This document shows, piece by piece, positions 9,139-17,900 of a stretch of DNA of 64,000 bases. Each line of letters opens with the position of its first letter. The first letter of the stretch is position 1. The DNA is from Opitutaceae bacterium TAV5 (GTDB taxonomy: Bacteria; Verrucomicrobiota; Verrucomicrobiia; Opitutales; Opitutaceae): positions 4,759,001 to 4,823,000 of the forward strand of contig CP007053.1 in NCBI GenBank assembly GCA_000242935.3, given 5' to 3'. A program made the translations under genes and the position numbers. The notes beneath the pieces are model-generated. The model did not search any database and was not told the origin of the DNA. It saw nothing but the letters and a program-made list of their open reading frames with translations.

Positions 9139-9246
9139 AGCCGCAAAAGAGCGCAAAAATCCCCATGCAGATGAGATATTGCGTGGCGCCTATAGGCGCC
9201 GTGGAGGGTTTCCCCGCCAAAAGACCCTTTGCGCTCTTTCGCGGCT
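9139..9246. repeat. Inverted-repeat element between tpsB and the exbB-like gene
   Basis: 20-base ends at 9139-9158 and 9227-9246 are inverted copies with 18 of 20 matches (AGCCGCAAAAGAGCGCAAAA against the complement of CTTTGCGCTCTTTCGCGGCT). A perfect 16-base palindrome, GGCGCCTATAGGCGCC, sits in the centre at 9185-9200. The element is about 108 bases, non-coding, and looks like a small mobile palindromic repeat. It could also form a long hairpin in the operon transcript. Confidence 0.6.
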
Positions 9247-9315
9247 AAAAATCCTGTCCCTCGCGGCTTTCGCATCCTTCGCGGTCACCTCCCTTCGCAC
9301 CAACACCTGTTATTT

Positions 9316-11199
9316 ATGAAACGACCGATCCGGTTCCGGTTAAAAAACGCGTTGTTCGGCCTTGTGGCCCTCGTCGGTCTTCCCGGCGTGGTCCACGCCT
9401 GGTGGAACGACGAGTGGACGCTGCGCAAGCAACTCATCATCGACACGACGCCGGCCGGCGCCGGCATCGCCGATCCGGTGGGCGGCGCGCCTGTCCTCGT
9501 CCGCCTGCATATCGGCAACTTCCAGTTTGACCAGGCACGGCCGGACGGAGCCGACGTCCGCTTCGTCGGCGAGGACGACAAGACCGTCCTGCCGTATCAC
9601 ATCGCCTCGTTCGACTCGCTTCTCGGCGAGGCATTTGTGTGGGTGCGTGTCTCCGACATAAAACCCGGCGCGCAGACCGCTGTCTGGCTGTATTACGGCA
9701 ACCGGACCGCGCCTTCCTCCGAAAACGCAAAAGGTACTTATGATACGGATACGATTCTGGCGTGGCACTTCGGCGAACGCGGTCAACCCGCTCGCGATTT
9801 TTCCGGCAACGAAAACCATGCCGCCAATCCCGGTATTCCGGCCGACGGCACGCTCATCGGCACCGGTCTGCGTTTTGACGGCAACAGCGCCCTCACCGTG
9901 CCGGCGACGCCTTCGCTCGCCTGGCCGGCCGGTTCCCCGCTGACGTGGTCGGCCTGGGTGAAGCCCGCCACGCTTTCCGGTCGCGCCGTCCTTTTCGGCC
10001 GGCGCAACGGTCCGCAGAACGCTTTTATTATCGGCACGGAGCAAGGGATTCCGTTCGTTGAAATTGCCAGCGGTGGCGAGCCTCGCCGCACGCCGGCGGC
10101 CGCGCCGCTGGCCGTCAACGCCTGGCAGCATCTCGCCGTCGTTGCCGACGGCGCTCGCGTCACCCTCTACGTCGACGGGCAAAGCTATGCCACGCTCGAC
10201 GCCGCCCTTCCCGCGCTCGACACGCCCGCCACCCTGGGCGGCGACCGCGCCACGTCCGACGCCGCGGTCACCTTCGGCTTCACCGGCGAACTCGTCGAAT
10301 TCCAGCTTTCCCGCACCGCCCGCCCGTCCGGCTTCATCCGATTCCTCGCTGCTTCCCAGGGCGGAGAGTCCGGCGCGCGCGCCGTTCTCTTCAGCGAAGA
10401 GGAGCATTCCGGCGGCGGTGGCGGGGATCATTCCGGCTATTTCACGGTCATCATCCGGAATCTCACCTTCGACGGCTGGGTGGTGATCGTCATCCTTGCG
10501 GTGATGAGCGCGATCAGCATCGCGGTGATGGTGGCAAAAAATGGATACATCGACGCCGTGCGCAAAGGAAACGAGCGTTTCCTGAAGCTCTTCAACGAGC
10601 GTGTCGCCACCGATCTGACCGTCCTCGACAACGCGGGAACGCACCAGATTTCCTCGCTCGGCGGCCAGCTCACCGATGCCGAGCGCAGGCTGATCGCGCG
10701 CGCGCCGCTCTACCGGCTCTACCACATCGGCGCCGAGGAAATTCGCAAACGCCTTTCCGAGGTGAAGGCGGGCGAGGAAAAATCGCTTTCGTCGCACGCG
10801 ATCAAGGCGATCACCGCCAGTCTCGATGGCGGCCGCGTCCGCGAGCAACAACGCCTCAACAAGCAGATGGTGCTGCTCACCATCGCCATCTCGGGCGGTC
10901 CGTTTCTCGGACTGCTCGGCACGGTGGTCGGCGTCATGATCACCTTCGCCGCCGTAGCGATGGCGGGCGACGTCAACGTCAACGCGATCGCGCCCGGCAT
11001 CGCCGCCGCGTTGCTGGCGACCGTGGCCGGCCTGGCCGTGGCGATTCCCGCGCTGTTCGGCTACAATTACCTGCTCACCCGGGTGAAGGACGTGACCGCC
11101 GACATGCAGGTCTTCGTGGACGAGTTCGTCACCAAGGTGGCCGAGTTTTACCCGAAGCGCGCCTCCGAAAAATCCCGCCTCGCCGGCACCGAAAACTGA
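9316..11199 (+). CDS. ExbB/TolQ-type proton channel protein with DUF2341 and LamG-like ectodomain (627 aa)
   Basis: The ATG at 9316 begins a signal sequence (about 1-28, ending VVHA), although the frame is open upstream. Residues about 29-145 carry DUF2341 phrases (WWNDEWTLRKQL, VWLYYGN). Residues about 150-350 look like a LamG/concanavalin fold (AWHFGE, LRFDGNSALTVP, NAWQHLAVVADG, VTLYVDG), a fold that often binds glycans. After a His/Gly linker, a membrane helix at about 388-407 leads into a MotA/TolQ/ExbB channel domain. This includes ISGGPFLGLLGTVVGVMITF and the last helix AIPALFGYNYL. ExbB proteins with ExbD turn proton flow into movement of TonB. The ectodomain placed before the channel is absent from classical ExbB. 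It is followed by exbD and tonB, so the complex is probably self-contained. Confidence 0.9.
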   Translation: MKRPIRFRLKNALFGLVALVGLPGVVHAWWNDEWTLRKQLIIDTTPAGAGIADPVGGAPVLVRLHIGNFQFDQARPDGADVRFVGEDDKTVLPYHIASFDSLLGEAFVWVRVSDIKPGAQTAVWLYYGNRTAPSSENAKGTYDTDTILAWHFGERGQPARDFSGNENHAANPGIPADGTLIGTGLRFDGNSALTVPATPSLAWPAGSPLTWSAWVKPATLSGRAVLFGRRNGPQNAFIIGTEQGIPFVEIASGGEPRRTPAAAPLAVNAWQHLAVVADGARVTLYVDGQSYATLDAALPALDTPATLGGDRATSDAAVTFGFTGELVEFQLSRTARPSGFIRFLAASQGGESGARAVLFSEEEHSGGGGGDHSGYFTVIIRNLTFDGWVVIVILAVMSAISIAVMVAKNGYIDAVRKGNERFLKLFNERVATDLTVLDNAGTHQISSLGGQLTDAERRLIARAPLYRLYHIGAEEIRKRLSEVKAGEEKSLSSHAIKAITASLDGGRVREQQRLNKQMVLLTIAISGGPFLGLLGTVVGVMITFAAVAMAGDVNVNAIAPGIAAALLATVAGLAVAIPALFGYNYLLTRVKDVTADMQVFVDEFVTKVAEFYPKRASEKSRLAGTEN

Positions 11200-11265
11200 A
11201 GCCGCCCGCGACCAACTCTGAACTCGAAACCCTGAACACCAAACCAAACCGGAGCGAAGCGCACC

Positions 11266-11667
11266 ATGACCGTCCAGGACGAAGGCAAACCGTACGACGA
11301 CATCAACATCACGCCCATGCTGGACCTGGCGTATGTGCTGCTCGTCATCTTTATCCTCATGTGCACGGCCTCCGTCGCGGGCACGAAGGTCAATTTGCCG
11401 AAGTCGAGCAACACGCCGGCCAGCCTGGCCAAGCCGAAGACGAAGGCGATCACGGTGAACAACGAGGGACGTGTCTTTCTGGATACGGTGCCGGTGACGC
11501 TCACCGAACTCGAGCAGCGGCTCAACTCGCAGAAGGCGCTGACACCGGACTTCCCGGTGGTGGTGCGCGGCGACAGCCTCACGCAGTACCAGGGCGTCAT
11601 GGACGTGCTCGACGTGCTCGGCCGCGTCGGCATCTCGCAGGTCGGCCTGGCGACGAAGGCCAAATAA
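11266..11667 (+). CDS. exbD: ExbD/TolR family biopolymer transport protein (133 aa)
   Basis: ExbD has one membrane helix and a periplasmic domain, and works with ExbB to energise TonB. Residues 13-36 contain the family signature INITPMLDLAYVLLVIFIL. Asp20 corresponds to the conserved proton-carrying aspartate. The periplasmic part (about 50-130) has the expected pattern AITVNNEGRVFLDTVPVTL and PVVVRGDSLTQYQGVMDVLD. The length is normal for the family. It sits 66 bases after the exbB-like gene and 19 bases before tonB, in the usual order, on the same strand. A GGAG lies rather far upstream of the ATG. Confidence 0.93.
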   Translation: MTVQDEGKPYDDINITPMLDLAYVLLVIFILMCTASVAGTKVNLPKSSNTPASLAKPKTKAITVNNEGRVFLDTVPVTLTELEQRLNSQKALTPDFPVVVRGDSLTQYQGVMDVLDVLGRVGISQVGLATKAK

Positions 11668-11686
11668 CCCCGCTCCTCCGCACCCG

Positions 11687-12454
11687 ATGACCACACCCGA
11701 CCACAATGCCGATCGCCGCGAGGACGACCCGTTCGACGAACAGGAACCCGGTTTCCTGCGCCGTTATGGCATTGTCCTTGCCGTGTGCGCATTGGTCGCC
11801 GGCGGCATCGCCTGGTGGCTCGTCTCGACCGTTTCCGGGCCGAAGCCTTCCACGCCCCGGCCGCAGGAATTTTCGATGATACGGGTGGCGCTTCCGCCGC
11901 CACCCCCGCCGCCGCCACCTCCTCCTCAACCGCGCCCGGAGGAAACACCCCGGCCCGAGGAAGAGAAGCAGCAGATGATCGAGCAGGAACCGGTTGCGGC
12001 CGACGAACCTCCGCCGGCCGAATCCCCGCAGCCCGCGGAGGAAGCCGCACCGATGGGAACCAACGTTCAGGGCGACGGACCGCCCGACGGTTTCGGTCTC
12101 GTCGGCCGCGGCAATGGCGGGGTCATCGGCGGCAGCGGCACCGGCAATCGCAATGTGTCCGGCGGCGGCGGCAGCCGCTGGGGCTGGTACGCCGCGCAAG
12201 TGCAGACGACGATCGCCGAGGCCCTTCGCAACCACCCGAAAACCCGCCACTCCGATCTGCGCCTCGTGGTACGCATCTGGCCCGACGATGCCGGCCGTGT
12301 CGAACGCGCCCAGCTCGTCGGCTCGACCGGCGATCCCGTCATCGACGATGCCATCCGGACCGAAGTCCTCACCGGCCTCACTCTCCGCGAGCCGCCGCCC
12401 GCCGGCATGCCCAGTCCCATTGTCCTGCGTCTCACCGCAAGGCGGCCCAACTGA
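11687..12454 (+). CDS. TonB-family energy transducer (255 aa)
   Basis: TonB links the inner-membrane ExbB-ExbD motor to outer-membrane proteins. The protein has an acidic cytoplasmic start, one membrane helix (about 27-47), and a proline-rich periplasmic linker (about 67-118, with a run of eleven prolines and many E-P pairs). A glycine-rich stretch (about 128-163) and a C-terminal TonB domain (about 165-252) complete it. The latter includes WYAAQVQTTIAEAL, VRIWPDDAGRVERAQLVGS and the VLTGLTLREPPP segment typical of TonB/TolA C-termini. The start overlaps no other gene and lies 19 bases after exbD. No TonB-dependent receptor is nearby, so its partner may be the porin or the TpsB transporter encoded in the same row; that is inference. 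Confidence 0.92.
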   Translation: MTTPDHNADRREDDPFDEQEPGFLRRYGIVLAVCALVAGGIAWWLVSTVSGPKPSTPRPQEFSMIRVALPPPPPPPPPPPQPRPEETPRPEEEKQQMIEQEPVAADEPPPAESPQPAEEAAPMGTNVQGDGPPDGFGLVGRGNGGVIGGSGTGNRNVSGGGGSRWGWYAAQVQTTIAEALRNHPKTRHSDLRLVVRIWPDDAGRVERAQLVGSTGDPVIDDAIRTEVLTGLTLREPPPAGMPSPIVLRLTARRPN

Positions 12455-12485
12455 AAATTCCGTATCCGAAAAAATCACACCTTCC

Positions 12486-14252
12486 ATGAACATCCGCGCG
12501 CTGACTCTTCTTTCAGCTTTCAGCTTGTCAGTTTCCAGCTTTCCCGCCTCGCCGGCTTTCGCCGCCGAGGCGCGATCTCCTTCCGAAAGCCTGACGATCA
12601 ATCTCGTCCATCTCCTCGTGCAGCAGGGCGTCATCACCCGGGCGCAGGCCGACGGCCTCATCGCCCAGGCCGAAGCGGAGACCGCCGAAGCCCGCCGCGC
12701 CGCTGCTCCGGCTGCCGCCGCCGCCACCGCCACCGCCACCGCGCCGACCGGCGATGCCGACGACACGAAGCGCGTCATCTACGTCCCCGAAGTCGTCAAG
12801 CAGCAACTCCGCGAGGACATCAAGCAGGAGGTCATGAAGCAGGCCCGTGACGAGAACTGGGCCGCTCCCCGCGCCATCCCCGAGTGGACGCAGCGCTTCC
12901 GCCTTTCCGGCGATCTCCGGTTCCGCTACGAGGGCGATTTTTTCCCCTCCGGCAACGCCGCCGATGGCTCCTTTCCCGATTTCAACGCCATCAACAGAGG
13001 CTCTCCCTACGACGTCTCCGACAGCAACCCGGATTATCCGCCCCAGCTCAATGCGGACCAGGACCGCGAGCGCCTTCGCCTCCGCGCCCGCCTCGCGCTC
13101 GACGCCGATCTCGGTGAAAGTTTCACCGCCGGCCTCCGCCTCGCCACCGGCAACGACTCCTCGCCCGTCTCCACCAACCAGAGCATGGGCGCCGACGGCC
13201 TCGGCTCCAAATACGCCCTCTGGCTCGACCGCGCCTTTCTCACCTGGGAAGCTCCGTTTCATTCGCCCGATGCCACCCGCCCGCCCGATACGCAACTCGC
13301 GTTCACGGTCGGCCGTTTTGCCAATCCCTTTTTCTCCACCGATCTGATCTGGGACGACGATCTCGGTTTCGACGGCATCATGGGCCAGGTCAGCCGCCGC
13401 ATCGGCCGCATCACGCCGTTTGCCGTCGCCGGCCTGTTTCCCGTCTACAACACCGATTTCAACTTCTCCACCAACCAGCCGGAAAAATTCAAGAGCGACG
13501 ACAAATGGCTCTACGGCGCGCAGCTCGGCGCCGACTGGAAAATTACCGACGCGATCAAACTCAAGCTCGCGGTCGCTTATTATGACTTCGCCAGCATCGA
13601 AGGCCGCCTCTCCAGTCCCTACATTCCGCTGAGTTCCTCCGATGCCGGCGACACCGACTCCACCCGCCCGGCCTTTGCCCAGAAGGGCAACACGTACATG
13701 GAGCTCCGCAACATCATCCCCTCCCTCGAAAACAACAATGGCACGATCAACCAGTGGCAGTATTACGGCCTCGCCACGCCCTTCCGCGAACTCGCGTTCA
13801 CCGGCCGTCTCGATTTCACGCACTTCGATCCCGTCCACGTCTCGCTCGAGATCGAGGCCGTCAAGAATCTCGCCTACGACGAGGCCGCCATCGACGCCAA
13901 GGCCGTCAACAACCGCGTCCCTTCCGCTCCCGGCGACCCGGCCGGGTCTTTCGACGGCGGCGACTTCGGCTGGTTCGCCCGGCTCAATGTCGGCAATCCC
14001 GTCCTCGAGCGCTTCGGCGACTGGCAGGCCAGCATCGCGTACAAATATGTGGAAAGCGATGCGGTCGTGGATGCCTTCACCGATTCCGACTTCGGCCTCG
14101 GTGGCACCAACCTCAAGGGCTACATCCTCGGCCTCAGCATGGGCCTTTCCAAACGCGTCAACGGACGCATCCGCTGGCTGAGCGCCGACTCCATCGGCGG
14201 CGCCGCTTACTCCGTCGATGTCTTCCAGTTCGATATCAACGCCCGATTCTAA
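12486..14252 (+). CDS. Putative outer-membrane porin (588 aa)
   Basis: The ATG at 12486 gives a signal peptide ending SPAFAA (residue about 27); the open frame upstream overlaps tonB and is not used. Residues about 36-120 are helical, with an Ala-rich linker (72-87) and a charged segment VVKQQLREDIKQEVMKQ, like the periplasmic or trimerising part of the putative-porin family (Pfam Porin_10-like). From about 130 (FRLSGDLRFRYEGDFF) to the end the sequence alternates short amphipathic strands and D/N-rich turns. It closes with FQFDINARF, a C-terminal aromatic typical of barrel proteins. It lies 31 bases after tonB and 19 before the coiled-coil gene. It may supply permeability for the locus or couple with TonB. 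Confidence 0.85.
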   Translation: MNIRALTLLSAFSLSVSSFPASPAFAAEARSPSESLTINLVHLLVQQGVITRAQADGLIAQAEAETAEARRAAAPAAAAATATATAPTGDADDTKRVIYVPEVVKQQLREDIKQEVMKQARDENWAAPRAIPEWTQRFRLSGDLRFRYEGDFFPSGNAADGSFPDFNAINRGSPYDVSDSNPDYPPQLNADQDRERLRLRARLALDADLGESFTAGLRLATGNDSSPVSTNQSMGADGLGSKYALWLDRAFLTWEAPFHSPDATRPPDTQLAFTVGRFANPFFSTDLIWDDDLGFDGIMGQVSRRIGRITPFAVAGLFPVYNTDFNFSTNQPEKFKSDDKWLYGAQLGADWKITDAIKLKLAVAYYDFASIEGRLSSPYIPLSSSDAGDTDSTRPAFAQKGNTYMELRNIIPSLENNNGTINQWQYYGLATPFRELAFTGRLDFTHFDPVHVSLEIEAVKNLAYDEAAIDAKAVNNRVPSAPGDPAGSFDGGDFGWFARLNVGNPVLERFGDWQASIAYKYVESDAVVDAFTDSDFGLGGTNLKGYILGLSMGLSKRVNGRIRWLSADSIGGAAYSVDVFQFDINARF

Positions 14253-14271
14253 CCCGGAAAAACCACCCGTC

Positions 14272-14907
14272 ATGAAACCCGCCACCGTTCTTGCCGCCTT
14301 CGCCGCGCTTCTCGTCTTCGCCGCCGCCGTTCGCGCCCAGCAGCAACCGGACAACTCCATCGAGCTCCGTCTCCGCGAAGCCCTGCGCAGCACCACGCTC
14401 CAGCTCCGCGCCGCCGAGAGCGAACGCGCCGCCCTGCAAGTCGAGCGCGACGAACTCGCCAGGGAGCGCGACACGCTCAAGAAACAGAACACCGCCCTCG
14501 CCCGACAAGCCGCCGCCGATCGTGACGCCGCCGCCGGCAAGGCCGCCGACCTCTCCGCGCGTCTTGCGGCCGAAGAGAAAAAAAGCGCGGAGCTTGCCGC
14601 GACCCTCGCCGAGTCGCGCGAATCCGCCGCCAGGTCGGCCGACCTCGCCCGCCTCAAGGAGAATGCCCGCGCCACCCTCGAAATCCGCGTGGCCGAACTC
14701 GAGCGGATCGTGGCCGCGCGCGAAACCGCCAACATCGAACTCTTCAAACTCGGCAGCGAAATCCTCGGCCGCCTCGAGAGCTTCGGCCTCGGCGACGCGA
14801 TCAAAAATCGCGAACCCTTCGTCGGCGTGAAGCGGGTGCAACTCCAGAACCTGGTGCAGGACTACCAGGACAAGCTCCTCGACCAGAAAACGGTCTCCGC
14901 AAAATGA
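14272..14907 (+). CDS. Periplasmic coiled-coil protein (211 aa)
   Basis: A signal peptide (1-22, ending AAVRAQ) is followed by a long heptad-patterned region (about 26-165) of E, R, A, L and K with few breaks, that is, a coiled coil. The C-terminus (about 170-211: LGRLESFGLGDAIKNREPFVG, KRVQLQNLVQDYQDKLLDQ) is conserved-looking. I do not recognise a named family. Its position between the porin and TpsA, and an ATGA overlap with the TpsA start (its TGA is 14905-14907, the ATG 14904-14906), suggest translational coupling. A role as a periplasmic chaperone or tether for the exoprotein is possible. The frame is open upstream, but the ATG at 14272 makes the signal peptide. Confidence 0.85.
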   Translation: MKPATVLAAFAALLVFAAAVRAQQQPDNSIELRLREALRSTTLQLRAAESERAALQVERDELARERDTLKKQNTALARQAAADRDAAAGKAADLSARLAAEEKKSAELAATLAESRESAARSADLARLKENARATLEIRVAELERIVAARETANIELFKLGSEILGRLESFGLGDAIKNREPFVGVKRVQLQNLVQDYQDKLLDQKTVSAK

Positions 14908-17900
14908 ACTCCGGCTTCAGGCACACCATTCTCCGGTGGCGCGGGCTTCTCGCCCGCCTGGTGGCACGGGCATCCTGCCCGTGCCACGGCGCTCCGCACC
15001 GGCACCTCCCGACGCTCCGCCGCCGCCCTTCCGTCCTGCACCAGGCGCTCGCATTCCTTCTTGCGGTGCTGATGCCTTTCCCCGCCGGCGCCCGCAACAT
15101 CCTCAGCCGCGGCGGGTCCTCGTCCGCTCCCCCTGCGGCCGGCGCCACCGCACCCTCCGCCGCCACCGTCGCCGAAGCCCAGGCCGCTCTGCTCGCCGCC
15201 CGCGCCGCCAATTCCAGAAACATCCTCTCGCGCAATTCGGATGCCATCCAGGCGGTCCGCGCCGCGCAGGCCGCCGCGCGTGCCGCGGCGCAAAATGCGG
15301 CCTCGACCCTCCCCGACGGGCTCAAACCCGGCGGCCTCGTGGTCGCCCCCGGCGCCACGCCCGGCTCCGCCCTGTGGAGCGGCGCGCTCGCTCCGGTCGA
15401 ATCTTCCTCTGCCGCCACCGGCAACACGCTCGTCACCGTCGAGCAGACCGAGTCCAAAGCCATCCTCACCTGGGAAAATTTCAACGTCGGCAAGAACACC
15501 ACGCTCTACTTCGACCAGACCGCCGGCGGTTCCGACGCGCCGCAATGGATCGCGCTCAACCGGGTGGAGGATCCGACGAGCAGCCCCACGCAAATCCTCG
15601 GCCAGATCAAGGCGGAGGGGCAGGTCTACGTGATCAACAAAAACGGCGTCATTTTCGGCGGCTCCTCGCAGGTCAACGTCCACACCCTCGTCGCATCCAG
15701 CCTCGATTTTCGCGGCGCGACCACCGCCGAGCGCAACGAGACCTTTCGCCAGGGTATCGCCTTCGACGACCAGCGCCTCAACACGTTTGCGGTCGATTCC
15801 GCCGGCGCACCGGGCGCGCCCCGCACCGGCGTCGTCATCCAGGGCGGCGCGCGCATCGTCACCGACGAGTCCGGCTCCATTTACCTGGTCGGCCAGGATG
15901 TGACCAACGCCGGTGAACTCTCCGCCCCCGGCGGCCAGGTCGTGATGGCGGCCGGCGACCGCGTCTGGATCAGCAAGAACTGGCTCGGGAGCGGTCACAA
16001 TGCCGACTACACCGATCCCGACCTGCGCGGCGTCCGCGCCACGGTGTCCGCCGGGGGCACCGCCACCAACACCGGCCTCGTCACCACCGATCGAGGCAAC
16101 ATCACCGTCACCGGAAAATCGATACACCAGGCCGGCGTGCTCGCCGCCACGACTTCCGTCACCGCCAACGGCTCCGTCACCCTCCTCGCCGGCGACGCCG
16201 CTGCCAGCAGCTCCCTCTACTGGATGTGGCCGACCAGCTTCGGCGACATCACGCTCGCCCCCGGCAGCCTCATCGCCATCACGCCCGATGACGACACCAC
16301 CACCGGCATGGCCGCCCAGTACCGCCCGTCGCGGATCGAGATCCTCGGCCAGACGATTCTCATGGAAGCCGATGCGCGCATCCATGCCCCTTCCGCCACG
16401 GTCAATTTCGTCGCCCGGACCAACTCGGCCACCGCCAGCGCCGCCAACGACCCGTCTTTCATCTACATCGACGACGGCGCCGAGATCGACCTCGCCGGTC
16501 TCTCCGGCGTCGAGGTGGCGATGGAGCGCAACTCGATCACCGGCGAGCTCCGGCTCGACGAGCTGAAAGACGCCCCGCTCCAGCGCGAAGGCGCGTTGCG
16601 CGGCAAGACGGTTTCCGTCGATCTCCGGCGCGGCACCACGCTGGCCGATTTTTCGGGCTACTACGGCCTCATCGAAAACACCGCCCCCGAGCTCATGACG
16701 ACCGGCGGCACGCTCAAGCTCGACAGCGGCACGGTCGTCACCCGCGCCGGTTCGCGCATCGATCTTTCCGGCGGCAGCCTGCGTTATCTCGACGGCTACG
16801 TGGAAACCACCCGGCTCCGCGGCGCCGACGGCCACATTTACGACATCTCCACCGCTTCGCCCGACATCGTCTACACCGGCATTTACGAGACCAGCCGCCG
16901 CTTCGAAAAGGGTTACACCGAGGGAAAAAGCGCCGGCACGCTCATCCTCGGTCCGCAGCCCGGTTATGGCAACACGGTGGATGTCGCCGGCAATTTCGGC
17001 CAGTCCGTGCGTCCCTATTTCGTGGCGCTCGAGGGCGCGATCGACGCCGGCGTCACCGTCGGCGCGTATCAACGCGAAAAGCACACGGCGGGAGCCAGTC
17101 CGCAGGAGGCCTGGAAACAGCTCCCCGAGGCAGCCACGCTCCTCATCGGCTACACCAACACCGCCGGCCGTTCCGTCGGCCCGAACATCACCATCGGCAC
17201 GCCCGCCGAGCTTCCCGCGGACCTCACCCACGAGACGCTCTCCACGGCGTTCGATCCGGCCGGGGCGCACGCCATCGTGCTCTCCGCCGGCCTCTTCGAC
17301 GGGCAGACTTTCGGCACGGTCGACATCACCAGCGGCATCGGCGGCGGAGACCTCGTCATTGCGGAAGGCGTGACGGTCGATCTCGGCGCGTTCGGTTCGT
17401 TCCGTTTCACCGGCAGCCACGCGCAGATCGATGGTTCGATCCTCGCTCCGGGCGGCTCTGTCTCCATCCTCACCGATGTTGCCAAGGGCTACTACGAAAC
17501 CAGCACCACTCCGGTAAACTGGACTACGCTGGGCGATGACGAGCGCCCCTGGATCAGGCTCGGCTCCGGCGCCGTGATCGACGTGAGCGGCCTCTGGATC
17601 AACGAGCGTCTCGATGGCTTCGCGGCCTCCTCCACGCCGCTGGCTCTCGACGGCGGCAGCGTGAGCCTGCGTACCGTTTCCGATCTGGTCCTCGACTCCG
17701 GCAGCGTCATCGACGTGAGCGGCGGCGGACGACTCACGGCCGCCGGCAAGCTCGCGGCGGGCGACGCCGGCTCCATCCTGCTCGAAAACGACATTCGTCC
17801 CGATGCGAACAAGGGTTTCAGCAATGTTGCCTCCGGGCAGTTCGGGCGTTTCGATGTGCTCGGGGCCGATCTGCGCGGCTTCGCGCTCGGGGGCACCGGT

